Virus record (IMG/VR): IMGVR_UViG_3300007960_010542
Coordinates: 1-37,247 of that record
Length of the DNA stretch: 37,247 bases
DNA from: a virus
Reading direction: 5' to 3' (one strand)
The position numbers and the translations under genes are program-made. Below the pieces are notes generated by a model that did no database searches, was not told the DNA's origin, and was given only the letters and a program-made list of their open reading frames with translations. This document shows, in pieces, positions 8,856 to 17,422 of this stretch. Positions within the stretch are counted from its first letter, which is position 1. Each line of letters starts with the position of its first letter.

Positions 8856-10096
8856 AGTTTATCAATCCTCCATCCACCATTATTTGGTTTCCAGTTTTCA
8901 TGAAGTTGGCATAATGTTTTGTGCCAATCGTCAATTGTTTTTTGATATGAAAATTCAGAACGAACGTAAGACAATGCTTTTGCACCTATTTTTCTTCTTT
9001 CTAAGTGACCCATTTCATAAAGTTTTAGAAAAGCTTTGGAAATTGTCTCAACAGAAACATAATCTTCATAAATGTATGGAACCGACTGACTTCCTACTAA
9101 AGATTTCATTTCTACAGGAAGAGCAACACCATTCTCACTTCCATCTCTATGATCGACCACCTGTCTTGTAAGGCCACCTGTTTTTAAGGCAATGATTGGA
9201 TTTCCAACAGACATGGATTCAAGTGTTGAAAGACCAAAACCCTCAGCATAAGAAATATTTACGTTGAAATCGCTAATATTGTGAAGTATGTTCATTTTTT
9301 CATAATCTAATTGCTGCGAAGAAAAAAGAACATTATTTTCAATTCCAAAATGTTTGGCAACTTCAATTAAGTTCGGCCCTTCAGGGTCTCTGGGATTAGT
9401 ATGCATAATCAATGTTGCCTTTTGATGGCCATGTTTTTCTTGAAGATCATTCAAAAAAAGTTTCCATGAAGCTATCAAATCGGAAGGTCTTTTTCTTTTA
9501 GCGTTTCTATTAATCCATAATCCAACAAAATGGTCTTCTTTGTTAGCACCTAAAAGTTTAGATTTGTGCATCTTTTTCAAGTAATCTGGTAGAGGATAAA
9601 ATGTATCAGGAGGAAGAGCGTGAGGAATAAAATTGACCTTGTCTGGGAACTTGTTTTTTAGCATCTCATAGGTAAGATAAGAATGGCAATTAATCAAATC
9701 AGTTGCCTGATAATAAGGGTCATTAAAATCAGGAATGGGATAATTGTCCCAAACATGCCACCAAGCAATTGGACAAACCTGATGAACTTCGTCCTCCATT
9801 TCAAATAACCACGTAAAAAATCTTGGATCAGTGAAAATAAGAAGAATGTCAGGCTTTTCTGTGGCTAATGCAACACGAATAAGATTTCGATCACCAAACC
9901 CATCAATTGGCTTGATAATGAAATCTTCATTTACAACTACAGAATCGTAGTTTCCATGCTTAATGGCGGCGCCAAATTGACGAAATGTATATTCACCTGT
10001 CTTTAAAAGTCCATTTATCAGGTGACGTGTTTGATTTCCTACGCCAGAAACGCTAAGTGCATGATCAGATAATACAAGAACTTTTTTCTTTTTCAT
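8852..10096 (-). CDS. Glycosyltransferase, GT-B fold (GT4-like)
   Basis: A 414-residue protein with VLSDHALSVSGVGNQTRHL at the N-terminus and SYAEGFGLSTLESMSVGNP in the donor-binding C-terminal domain, typical of GT4. The middle contains HVWDNYPIPDFNDPYY. Start ATG at 10096 is preceded by GAGGAG and by a 49-base gap, so this may be the first gene of the transcript that continues through the sigma factor and baseplate genes. Substrate unknown. The pairing of two GT4 enzymes immediately upstream of late genes separates them from the main sugar cluster by one nuclease gene. Confidence 0.86.
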   Translation of the reverse strand: MKKKKVLVLSDHALSVSGVGNQTRHLINGLLKTGEYTFRQFGAAIKHGNYDSVVVNEDFIIKPIDGFGDRNLIRVALATEKPDILLIFTDPRFFTWLFEMEDEVHQVCPIAWWHVWDNYPIPDFNDPYYQATDLINCHSYLTYEMLKNKFPDKVNFIPHALPPDTFYPLPDYLKKMHKSKLLGANKEDHFVGLWINRNAKRKRPSDLIASWKLFLNDLQEKHGHQKATLIMHTNPRDPEGPNLIEVAKHFGIENNVLFSSQQLDYEKMNILHNISDFNVNISYAEGFGLSTLESMSVGNPIIALKTGGLTRQVVDHRDGSENGVALPVEMKSLVGSQSVPYIYEDYVSVETISKAFLKLYEMGHLERRKIGAKALSYVRSEFSYQKTIDDWHKTLCQLHENWKPNNGGWRIDKL

Positions 10097-10101
10097 AAAA
10101 A

Positions 10102-10124
10102 TCTCCTCGTATTTGTATATTTAG
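10102..10124 (-). promoter_or_regulatory. Ribosome site and possible late-promoter-like AT box before glycosyltransferase gene
   Basis: On the minus strand the gap reads CTAAATA, then TACAAATA, then GAGGAG, five bases before the ATG at 10096. TACAAATA matches seven of eight bases of the T4 late box TATAAATA, and CTAAATA is also similar. The first box would leave no room for a leader before the ribosome site, so CTAAATA would be the better candidate. The ribosome site is convincing; the promoter is only a suggestion, because the region is AT-rich throughout. Confidence 0.3.
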
Positions 10125-10145
10125 CGTTTTTTGAAAAAAGTAAAA

Positions 10146-10940
10146 TCACCTAGAGCAATGAGAAGTGTCAAAGTAAGGGCACCATTTGCAGCCATACTTA
10201 TTTTTAAAGAACTTTTCTTTTCTAACGGAGGTGATCATGTTAATAACCATTTTGTTTGCTTTTTCCATTGATTTGGGACCTGAAGAAACAGGAATAAAAT
10301 CAATGCACTTTTCTTTTTTAGAACCCTTTTTCATTAAAATGAATGCAGTTCCGATTTCTCGAGACTCGCCTCCAAATATTTGCATAAAATAACTTTTGTA
10401 CAGATAGAGTTGTGAAAGAACAAGTTCATCAGATCTTTTTTGTCGATCCCAACCTCTGGGACCTGCGGTTTTCCAGTCGATAATCCAAGTTTTCCATCTA
10501 GTTTTTTCTTTATTAAGAGGAATTCTAATAATACAATCTACGAAACCTTTGAATTTTATTTGATCTTCCTTAGGAATATTTTCTTCAATTCTAAGTTCAA
10601 CTCCAATAAATTCCCAATCAGGAAATTGACTATTCATCCATTCTGGAAGTGCAGTTAAGCATGTTATTCCCCATGAGTTCCATGTCTCATAATCAGGATA
10701 GTTTTCTTTTTCCCATATATCTTTGAGTTCAAGGGAAAAAGCATCTAAATCCAATGATTTGTTTTTTAGATAGTTCTCAATCCCTTTGTGAAGAGCAGTT
10801 CCATACCTAGCATGAATCCAATTTTGTTCAATTACAATCTTGTCGATAAAAGCAAGTTTGTGACGATATGCACAAGAAGCCCAGGTAGAAACCTCGGAAT
10901 AGGATACGGTGTTTTTTCCTGTCGGAAATTGTTCATTCAT
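10146..10940 (-). CDS. RecB/Cas4-like PD-(D/E)XK nuclease with four-cysteine cluster
   Basis: A 264-residue protein. The nuclease core shows RYGTALHKGIENYL (motif with catalytic His region), FKGFVDCII (first Asp), WIIDWKTAG (the D-x-K motif) and LSQLYLYK (Q-x-x-x-Y of RecB-type nucleases). Cys23 together with Cys251, Cys254 and Cys262 is the layout of an iron-sulphur cluster in Cas4/AddB-type nucleases. It probably acts as a DNA exonuclease in recombination or DNA turnover. It overlaps the preceding cytidylyltransferase gene by one base, an odd place for a DNA enzyme among sugar genes. No cas1 or repeat array is present, so a CRISPR role is not supported. Confidence 0.8.
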   Translation of the reverse strand: MNEQFPTGKNTVSYSEVSTWASCAYRHKLAFIDKIVIEQNWIHARYGTALHKGIENYLKNKSLDLDAFSLELKDIWEKENYPDYETWNSWGITCLTALPEWMNSQFPDWEFIGVELRIEENIPKEDQIKFKGFVDCIIRIPLNKEKTRWKTWIIDWKTAGPRGWDRQKRSDELVLSQLYLYKSYFMQIFGGESREIGTAFILMKKGSKKEKCIDFIPVSSGPKSMEKANKMVINMITSVRKEKFFKNKYGCKWCPYFDTSHCSR

Positions 10941-11380
10941 TAAACGGATCTCTTTTGAAGTGAAAGAAAAATTTTGTGTTTTAGGTCAGTTAAAGAATAA
11001 TCATGATTTCTTTCGCAGAAATATACAGGAATTCCTAAATCATCACCTGTAAATTTTTTGTCGACATAGTCATTGCCAAGAATTCTCACATGAATTGAAT
11101 GTTTGTTATTGTCTAATAATCTATAAAGTGATTCTTCAGTATTGTAATACCAAACATCGTCAATGTATCTGATGGATTCCAGAACTTCTTTTCTTTCGTC
11201 CCATGATTGAACTGGTTTGCACTTAGAAGGACGATCAACAGTTGGATCATTTTGAAGAAGAACAATAAGCCAATCACATGCATTTTCTTTGGCTTCCTTG
11301 AACATTCTAATATAGCCAGGATGAATTAAATCAAAAGATCCTGCTATCACCCCAACCTTACCTTTGTTTTCAAGATTCAT
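10940..11380 (-). CDS. Cytidylyltransferase-like nucleotidyltransferase
   Basis: A 146-residue protein of the cytidylyltransferase superfamily. [10 protein letters not shown] at about residues 14-23 is the H-x-G-H-related nucleotide-binding motif (here HPGY), and later [19 protein letters not shown] is the second conserved block. Members activate glycerol-3-phosphate, heptose-1-phosphate or similar with CTP or ATP. It is clearly a paralogue of the C-terminal half of the fusion protein at 18144-18863: both have FDxIHPGYIxMFKxAK, PVQSxxxRK and RILGxDYxDK. The second His of the classic motif is replaced by Tyr in both. It overlaps the gmd gene by 11 bases. Substrate not determined. Confidence 0.75.
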   Translation of the reverse strand: MNLENKGKVGVIAGSFDLIHPGYIRMFKEAKENACDWLIVLLQNDPTVDRPSKCKPVQSWDERKEVLESIRYIDDVWYYNTEESLYRLLDNNKHSIHVRILGNDYVDKKFTGDDLGIPVYFCERNHDYSLTDLKHKIFLSLQKRSV

Positions 11381-12371
11381 TTTTTTTCTTACTTACCTCC
11401 TGAATTGCAAGAGCAAAATCAGATTGATAGCACATTTTCACAAGTTGTGTGAAATTAACTTTCGGCTCCCAACCTAAAACTTTCCTTGCTTTCGATGAAT
11501 CTCCCAACAAAAGAGGAACTTCATGAGGTCTCTTTAGCCTTTCATCAATTTGCAAATATTTGTAGGGATCTAATCCAGCATATCCAAATGCAGTTTCCAA
11601 CAAATCTCTTACACTATGAGTTTCACCTGTAGCGACAACGTAGTCGTCAGGTGTGTGATGCTGGGTCATTAACCACATAGCATTCACATAATCACCGGCA
11701 TATCCCCAATCTCTTTTTGCTTCTAGATTTCCAAGTCGAATCTCATTCTGAAGACCTAATTTGATTCTTGCGGCCGCTAATGTCACTTTCCTTGTGACGA
11801 ATGTTTCTCCTCGTCTAGGAGATTCATGGTTAAACAAGATACCAGAGCAAGCAAACAGACCATAGCTTTCTCTATAATTTCTCATAAGGTTATGTGCATA
11901 TACTTTAGCGCAGGCATAAGGACTAGCAGGCATTAAAGCCGTTTGTTCATTTTGTGGAGCAACAGGGTTATCACCAAACATTTCAGAAGAAGAAGCCTGA
12001 TAAAATCTTGAGTCTGGACAACAGTGTCTCATTGCTTCTAAAAGTCTTAACGTACCGGTTGCAACAATATCAGTAGTTTCTACAGGGCAATCAAAACTAA
12101 CCCTGACGTGGCTTTGAGCTGCTAGATTATAGATCTCGTCAGGCTTATACTTCGTTAGAATATGATACATCCACGAGCTATCGTGCATTGACCCATAGTA
12201 CATTTTGAAATTTGGATGATTGTAATTGTGATCAATTCTATCAGTCGATATCGTGCTTGTTCTTCGTTTGATTCCAATTACCTTATATCCCTTTTTTAAA
12301 AGTAGATCTAAAAGATAAGATCCGTCTTGGCCAGTTACACCGGTGATTAAAGCTGTTTTTTTCTTAGTCAT
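11370..12371 (-). CDS. gmd: GDP-mannose 4,6-dehydratase
   Basis: A 333-residue extended short-chain dehydrogenase. [11 protein letters not shown] at residues 10-20 is the NADP-binding glycine loop with the Gmd-specific [15 protein letters not shown] follows, then SSSEMFGDN (residues 127-135) and the catalytic PYACAK with Tyr152 and Lys156. [12 protein letters not shown] and [17 protein letters not shown] are Gmd hallmarks. It converts GDP-mannose to GDP-4-keto-6-deoxymannose, the first step to GDP-fucose; the second step is encoded at about 14248-15183. Length is slightly shorter than bacterial Gmd (about 370). It overlaps the sugar dehydrogenase gene by eight bases. No mannose-activation genes are present here, so GDP-mannose would come from the host. 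Confidence 0.92.
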   Translation of the reverse strand: MTKKKTALITGVTGQDGSYLLDLLLKKGYKVIGIKRRTSTISTDRIDHNYNHPNFKMYYGSMHDSSWMYHILTKYKPDEIYNLAAQSHVRVSFDCPVETTDIVATGTLRLLEAMRHCCPDSRFYQASSSEMFGDNPVAPQNEQTALMPASPYACAKVYAHNLMRNYRESYGLFACSGILFNHESPRRGETFVTRKVTLAAARIKLGLQNEIRLGNLEAKRDWGYAGDYVNAMWLMTQHHTPDDYVVATGETHSVRDLLETAFGYAGLDPYKYLQIDERLKRPHEVPLLLGDSSKARKVLGWEPKVNFTQLVKMCYQSDFALAIQEVSKKKNES

Positions 12372-13254
12372 CTGATACCGCCCTTCCTTTCATCACTTCC
12401 CAGTCTCTAAACTTTCGACACTTATCATTGTAGTCCTGCACGGCTTTAAGAAAATCCGTATCTCCTTCATTTTCAGAGCCAAAAGCAATCATTGCAGCTA
12501 AATCTTTTGGAAAACAGTGGCCACCAAAACCTAAATCTCCATCGGGCCCAGGAACTGCTAAGTGGCTCTTTCCTATTCTAGGATCATGCAAAGCATATTC
12601 GCAGACTTTATCATAATCAATGTTGTTGTCTAAACAAATTTGAAACATCTGATTAGCAAAAGTAACCTTTGTGGCAAGGAAACAGTTCGTAAAGTACTTT
12701 ACCATTTCAGCAGTAGAAGATTTGGTTATAACAATAGGAATCCTAGGAAATGCTTTTCTAAGCATCTGCTTGACATCTCGAGCGCCATCGCCTCCAATAA
12801 GAATCCTAGACTGATTTTTAAAGTCATCAAAAGAATTTGCCTCAGTTAAAAACTCTGGGCTAAAACAAAGATTGATTCTAGGATAATTTTCAGCTAAAAC
12901 GTCCGTAGTGCCGGGAGGCACTGTTGACTTTATCACAAAAGTCTTTTTGTGTTTTTGTGAATTAAGAAAATCAGAATGCTTCGGACTAGGATTTTGTTTT
13001 TTCAAGCTCTCGTAAGCACTATTCAAAGCAGACTTTAGAATACGCGTATCACAAGAACCGTCAGGTCGCATCGGCGTCGGAACACAAACAAAGATAATGT
13101 CGCTGTGCCAAATGACCTCGTCAACAGATTTATTATCTACCAGATTAAAACATTTGGTAGAGTCTAAATCGTAAGCTTTAATGTTATAAAAATTTTTAAG
13201 ACCTTCTCTAATAGCTGATCCTACAAACCCTTGGCCTATAATACCTATGTTCAT
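12364..13254 (-). CDS. UDP-glucose/GDP-mannose dehydrogenase family protein, short form
   Basis: A 296-residue protein with GQGFVG (residues 7-12) for NAD binding, [35 protein letters not shown] with the catalytic Lys186, and GGHCFPKD with the nucleophile Cys247. It would oxidise a nucleotide sugar twice to the uronic acid (UDP-glucuronate or GDP-mannuronate). Typical enzymes are 390-450 residues; here the C-terminal UDP-binding domain is missing while both catalytic regions are intact. Overlaps the next epimerase by ATGA. Which sugar it oxidises cannot be told. Confidence 0.85.
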   Translation of the reverse strand: MNIGIIGQGFVGSAIREGLKNFYNIKAYDLDSTKCFNLVDNKSVDEVIWHSDIIFVCVPTPMRPDGSCDTRILKSALNSAYESLKKQNPSPKHSDFLNSQKHKKTFVIKSTVPPGTTDVLAENYPRINLCFSPEFLTEANSFDDFKNQSRILIGGDGARDVKQMLRKAFPRIPIVITKSSTAEMVKYFTNCFLATKVTFANQMFQICLDNNIDYDKVCEYALHDPRIGKSHLAVPGPDGDLGFGGHCFPKDLAAMIAFGSENEGDTDFLKAVQDYNDKCRKFRDWEVMKGRAVSDD

Positions 13255-14264
13255 TTTTTCTCCCAGTAGGAATAGATTCCTTTATCTATTTCATACTCCA
13301 TATATTTTACCTCTTTCGGCCTTATTTGTACAGCCCAATCCCAGGTTTCTTCAATTAATGTATGTAGATCAGTATTATCTTCAAAACAAAGTAATTTCTT
13401 TGCTTTATCATGATTGCACCACATCATAGCAACTTCATCGCGAGGCTCGAGATACACTTTCTTTGGACGTCTGCCGGTTTTCTTTTCTGTAATATCAGCT
13501 ACAACGTCAGCCAACTGATTGATTGACACATGGTGATCTGCACCAATATTGATGATTTGCTGATCAGTGTCTTTATTGTGCATAAGCTCTGCGAAAGGCT
13601 TCATGTAATACTTTACATCGCTGAACGCTCTCCTTTGTTCTCCATCACCATATATGGTCAGAGGCTCGTTTGACAAAGCTTTTCGTATCCATATACCAGC
13701 AACATTCCTGTATCTGTCCCAAATGTTCTGACGCGGACCAATGACGTTGTGTGGCCTAATAATAGTATAGTTGAGGCCAAACTGTCTATAAGCGTTTTCT
13801 AAGTCCATCTCAATTGAAAACTTTGCGATTCCATAAGGATCTTGCGGATATGGCCTCATTGACTCTATAAAAGGCGGAGTTTGTTCTCCGTAAACATCCA
13901 TTGAACTAGCAAACACAAATTTCTTTACATTGTTTTTAATTGCTCCATTTATTAGATTAACGGAGGTCAGGACATTGTTTTGGTAATTAAAATTTCTTAT
14001 AAACGGGCTTAAACCAACGGCAGCATACGCAGCAAAATGAAAAACATAATCAAATTTATGAGATTCCATAATTTTTTCTACCGCTACCCTATCTATCAAA
14101 TCTATCTCGAAAAAATTAACATTCGAATGCACGTTTTCCATGTATCCACCAGATAAATTATCAATACCAAAAACAGAATGGCCTTGTTTTACCAAGTACT
14201 CCGAAAAATGGCTTCCTAGTAATCCAGCTGCTCCAGTGACCAGTACTTTAAACCCCTCTGACAT
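13251..14264 (-). CDS. NAD-dependent sugar epimerase/dehydratase (GalE-like extended SDR)
   Basis: A 337-residue extended SDR. GAAGLLGSHF is the NAD-binding loop. FASSMDVYGEQTPP holds the catalytic Ser region and DPYGIAKF the Tyr-x-x-x-Lys. RPHNVIGPRQ and GDGEQRRAFSDV are the usual sugar-binding segments of UDP-sugar 4-epimerases. It is one of four SDR sugar enzymes in a row (13.3-16.1 kb plus gmd). The start overlaps the GDP-fucose synthase gene by 17 bases. Epimerase is the best call; UDP-glucuronate decarboxylase or 4,6-dehydratase activity cannot be excluded. Confidence 0.82.
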   Translation of the reverse strand: MSEGFKVLVTGAAGLLGSHFSEYLVKQGHSVFGIDNLSGGYMENVHSNVNFFEIDLIDRVAVEKIMESHKFDYVFHFAAYAAVGLSPFIRNFNYQNNVLTSVNLINGAIKNNVKKFVFASSMDVYGEQTPPFIESMRPYPQDPYGIAKFSIEMDLENAYRQFGLNYTIIRPHNVIGPRQNIWDRYRNVAGIWIRKALSNEPLTIYGDGEQRRAFSDVKYYMKPFAELMHNKDTDQQIINIGADHHVSINQLADVVADITEKKTGRRPKKVYLEPRDEVAMMWCNHDKAKKLLCFEDNTDLHTLIEETWDWAVQIRPKEVKYMEYEIDKGIYSYWEKK

Positions 14265-15183
14265 TTGGATACTCCTTTAAAAACCAAGCTATAGTTTCTT
14301 CTAGACCAAACCTCAAACTAGAATACTCGAATGTTGGATTAAGTTGTCGAAAATTTTTATTGCTGCTAGGTTTTTTCATTTGACCTTCTGGCATTTTATC
14401 ATCCCACAAAACATTGGCTTTACAGTTCATAATTCTCTGAACCGTGGAAACTAGGTCACGTATACTAACTTCATCTGGATTGCCTATATTTAGAGGGGAT
14501 GATGATTCGTAGTTATCTACAGCCCACAACAACAGTCTTGCTATATCAACAGAATACGTGAATTCCCGCAAAGCCTTTCCTGTGCCCCAAAAAACCGGTC
14601 TTGAATTATTGAGTTTGGCTTCATGTATTTTTCTAATGATTGCTGGGACAATATGTCCATTCTCTAAATCAAAATTATCATTGATGCCATATATGTTATT
14701 TGGAACAACGGTTACGTACTTCATTCCATATTGTTGTCTGATTGCACGTGACTGCACATCTAGCATTCTTTTTGCATAGGCGTATCCGAAGTTACTTTTA
14801 TGAGGCTCACCATTATGAATTTGATTTTCCGTCAAAGGATATGTTGGATTATCAGGGTATATACACGTCGACAATAACGAAACTACTTTTGGAACCTTAA
14901 AATCGCAGGCAGCCTGTAAGACATTAGCGTTTATTTTTATGTTATCAAAGAAAAAATCAGCAATGTAATCAGTGTTACCTTTTACTCCACCAACTTTTGC
15001 AGCTAGGTGAATGACAGCATCAGGGCGCTCATTCTCAAACATGTCCCGGGTATCATCAGCCGATGTTAGATCATATTGTCGAGAACCTACATGAACTAAT
15101 GTATGTTTGGTTTCAACCTTTTTAAAGGCTGACCCAACCATTCCTGTTCCGCCTGTCAATAATATTTTCACTTTAAAAGCCAT
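14248..15183 (-). CDS. fcl: GDP-L-fucose synthase
   Basis: An extended SDR of about 311 residues with TGGTGMVGSAF (NADP loop), HLAAKVGGVKGN, LSTCIYPD, GYAYAKRML (Tyr-x-x-x-Lys) and REFTYSVDIA, a combination specific to the epimerase-reductase that makes GDP-L-fucose from the Gmd product. The start is ambiguous. ATG at 15183 touches its AGGA ribosome site. GTG at 15171 gives the family-typical MKILLTGG start and a 4-base GTGA overlap with the preceding gene. The frame also opens at 15210. Together with gmd it completes GDP-fucose synthesis. Confidence 0.88.
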   Translation of the reverse strand: MAFKVKILLTGGTGMVGSAFKKVETKHTLVHVGSRQYDLTSADDTRDMFENERPDAVIHLAAKVGGVKGNTDYIADFFFDNIKINANVLQAACDFKVPKVVSLLSTCIYPDNPTYPLTENQIHNGEPHKSNFGYAYAKRMLDVQSRAIRQQYGMKYVTVVPNNIYGINDNFDLENGHIVPAIIRKIHEAKLNNSRPVFWGTGKALREFTYSVDIARLLLWAVDNYESSSPLNIGNPDEVSIRDLVSTVQRIMNCKANVLWDDKMPEGQMKKPSSNKNFRQLNPTFEYSSLRFGLEETIAWFLKEYPNVRGV

Positions 15184-16052
15184 TCCTGCACAGAAATCGT
15201 AGGAGACCATCCCATCTTACTGATTTTTGTTATATCAGCTTTTGTGTTTCTAGCTTCTCCTGCTCGAGGCGGTATATGTTTGTATGGTTTACCGAGCAAC
15301 TTTGCAATATCTAAAACACTAATATTGTCACCTGTGCCAACGTTATATGCTGTACCACAGAATTCTGGTTTACATGTCACAGACAGTAAATTGGCATTGA
15401 CAACATCCTTTACATAAACAAAGTCTCTATTTTGAAGTCCGTCACCCACAATTGTCATATTATGGCCTTCCCTGATCTGCCTTTGGAATATTGCGATAAC
15501 CGGTGCATATTGACCTGTTTCAGGCATTCTTTCTCCGAAAACATTAAAGTATCTAAGGCTAACAGTTTCAAGACCATACAGTTTTGTATACATGTTGCAC
15601 AGATCTTCACCGGCCAGTTTAGATGTAGAATATGGATTTAGGTTATCCAAAGGAAGATCTTCGTGCATCGGTATTACTTCTGATAAACCATAGCAAGCGC
15701 TTGTAGAAGAATAGACAACCCTCTTAACATTATTAACACGGCTAGCTTGCAAAATGTTGCAGGTACCCATTACATTTGTTTTACAGGCTAGTGCAGGATT
15801 TTCAATACACGGACCGATTCTAGATTCTGCGGCCAAATGAAAAACATAATCGACGCCATTAAAAAGACCTGAGATTGCCTCGTAGTCTGCTATGTCTTTT
15901 TTATAATATGTTGCCGAATCGTTTTTATAAAACACTTCGTTGGCTTCTGAACTTTCGTTATCTATGACAATCACTTCATAGCCCAAATTTACTAATTCGT
16001 CAACTAAGTGACTACCTATAAAACCGCAGCCTCCTGTTACCAACGCTTTCAT
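15168..16052 (-). CDS. NAD-dependent UDP-sugar epimerase (WbpP/GalE-like)
   Basis: A 294-residue extended SDR with TGGCGFIGSHLVDEL at the N-terminus, YSSTSACYG and NPYSTSKLAGED (Tyr-x-x-x-Lys), RYFNVFGERMPETGQYAPVI and GDGLQNRDFVYVKDV. This set is typical of UDP-hexose and UDP-N-acetylhexosamine 4-epimerases. It follows the methyltransferase gene after nine bases. Distinct from the GalE-like protein at 13251-14264: their Ser/Tyr motifs and substrate-loop sequences differ, so the two are not a recent duplication. Substrate not determined. Confidence 0.85.
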   Translation of the reverse strand: MKALVTGGCGFIGSHLVDELVNLGYEVIVIDNESSEANEVFYKNDSATYYKKDIADYEAISGLFNGVDYVFHLAAESRIGPCIENPALACKTNVMGTCNILQASRVNNVKRVVYSSTSACYGLSEVIPMHEDLPLDNLNPYSTSKLAGEDLCNMYTKLYGLETVSLRYFNVFGERMPETGQYAPVIAIFQRQIREGHNMTIVGDGLQNRDFVYVKDVVNANLLSVTCKPEFCGTAYNVGTGDNISVLDIAKLLGKPYKHIPPRAGEARNTKADITKISKMGWSPTISVQEWLLK

Positions 16053-16061
16053 TTCAAACTC

Positions 16062-16724
16062 CTAAAAATTTTTATTTTCAAAGACTAGTCCGCTTTTTAT
16101 AAAATGCGACATGTAGAATGGAGTGTGGTTTTTCCAGTCTGACTCTGCGATTTTTCTGCATAAAAAAGTGTAGTCGTTCATTAATTTGAAACCGTATTGC
16201 TGAAATCTCTGTATCCAATACTCTGCAGGTTGTTCATTCACATGGTTGTAACCCCCTTGACCAGGAGGAGCAAAAGTCATTGCTACTATTCTACAAGACT
16301 GTAAGGTTCGCATAAAATTATGAGATCCAGCATCAGATACGTGCTCTACAAATTCGCAGGTCCAAGCAAAATCTTTTTTATCAGTTAACAAATAAGGCTC
16401 GACTTCGTAGTCGTGTTGTACTACCTCACCATCTTCTTCTGAGAGTAGACCGTTATCGATTGCTCCTCGTGTACCTTCGATTCCAAGTACACTAACACCA
16501 CAAGACTTAAAATAATCAGCAGCCATTCCTGCTCCACAGCCAAGATCGATCATAGATTCAATGCACAGACTATCAATCATGAAATCCCACATGTCAGGAT
16601 AATATGTAGCCCCGTCACCTTCTAATGCACAACCACCGAGGTGGCCTTCTTGAATCTCGGTAAAATCTTCTTGTTGAAGTATATTTAGACGGGATCCTTG
16701 CTTTCTTGTTTTTCCTTTATTCAT
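16062..16724 (-). CDS. Class I SAM-dependent methyltransferase
   Basis: A 220-residue protein with IDLGCGAGMAADYF, the SAM-binding motif I, followed by VLGIEGT (acidic residue binding ribose), and WTCEFVEHVSD (motif IV region) with later MTFAPPGQGG. It probably methylates a sugar or another small cluster product. It overlaps the TylF-like methyltransferase gene by ATGA, so two methyltransferases are made together. The basic N-terminus (MNKGKTRKQGSR) is not membrane-like. Acceptor unknown. Confidence 0.8.
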   Translation of the reverse strand: MNKGKTRKQGSRLNILQQEDFTEIQEGHLGGCALEGDGATYYPDMWDFMIDSLCIESMIDLGCGAGMAADYFKSCGVSVLGIEGTRGAIDNGLLSEEDGEVVQHDYEVEPYLLTDKKDFAWTCEFVEHVSDAGSHNFMRTLQSCRIVAMTFAPPGQGGYNHVNEQPAEYWIQRFQQYGFKLMNDYTFLCRKIAESDWKNHTPFYMSHFIKSGLVFENKNF

Positions 16725-17422
16725 TGTTTCTCCATTATCAAAAATGATCCTTGACCGTAGTCTAAATCCTGATGAACCAACGGCTTATAATCATAGCCTG
16801 TCTTAATCAGAAATTCAGCAAAAGCCTTAATCTCATGTTCTCTGAATTCTGCATAGTTACATATTTCATCGAAAAGTATGACAGTTCCGGGAACAATCTG
16901 TTTTTCTAGTAAAGTCAAGATTGTTTTACAGGAAGAATAGATATCAGAATCCACATGCAGAAAAGCAACCTGATCTGTATACTCTTTTAGAAAAACAGGT
17001 AAGGAATCATCAAACCAGCCTTTTATAAGCTTTACGTTTTTAGGCCATGGCTGAGTTATCCTATTTGTCTCAGTTGAGTACATGCCTGGATTATCATCGT
17101 TAGATCCAGCAATGGCGCCAGCAGGAACAACACCGGCAAGGCTAAAGACACCTAGCGGATTTTCGTCATTCCATTTTTCTGGCAGTCCTTCAAACGAATC
17201 AAACCCATAAATAGTTGAACTAGTTAACCTAGCAAAATTGCAAATAGATCGTCCGCGGTATACTCCGAATTCTAACCAAAGGCCCTCTAAAGAGACATGT
17301 CGGCAAGTTTCCGTATGGATGGTCCAGTGATAATCATAAGGGTTAGCTACAATTTTTGATTCATTTTTTAGGCGTTGATAAATTTCTTCTACTTTTTCAT
17401 CAACTAAGTTTGGTGTATCCAT
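16721..17422 (-). CDS. TylF/MycF-like sugar O-methyltransferase
   Basis: A 233-residue protein with WLEFGVYRGRSICNF, YGFDSFEGLPEKW, KLIKGWFDDSLPVFL and FLHVDSDIYSSCKTIL. This matches the TylF family, whose members O-methylate deoxysugars and have a metal-binding D-x-D-like site (HVDSDIY, and FDEICNYAEFREHE). It would be a natural partner for a deoxysugar such as fucose made in this cluster. Its start lies within the former end of the broken sulfotransferase gene, 23 bases before that gene's out-of-frame terminal stop. Confidence 0.85.
   Translation of the reverse strand: MDTPNLVDEKVEEIYQRLKNESKIVANPYDYHWTIHTETCRHVSLEGLWLEFGVYRGRSICNFARLTSSTIYGFDSFEGLPEKWNDENPLGVFSLAGVVPAGAIAGSNDDNPGMYSTETNRITQPWPKNVKLIKGWFDDSLPVFLKEYTDQVAFLHVDSDIYSSCKTILTLLEKQIVPGTVILFDEICNYAEFREHEIKAFAEFLIKTGYDYKPLVHQDLDYGQGSFLIMEKQ

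Noticed and set aside
10110-10117. TACAAATA as a definite T4-type late promoter.
   Set aside because: It would start transcription at or inside the ribosome site, and similar AT boxes are common by chance; kept only as a low-confidence site.
10146-10940. CRISPR adaptation (Cas4) reading of the nuclease.
   Set aside because: No cas1, cas2 or direct-repeat array was seen; phage RecB-like nucleases of this type usually serve DNA metabolism.
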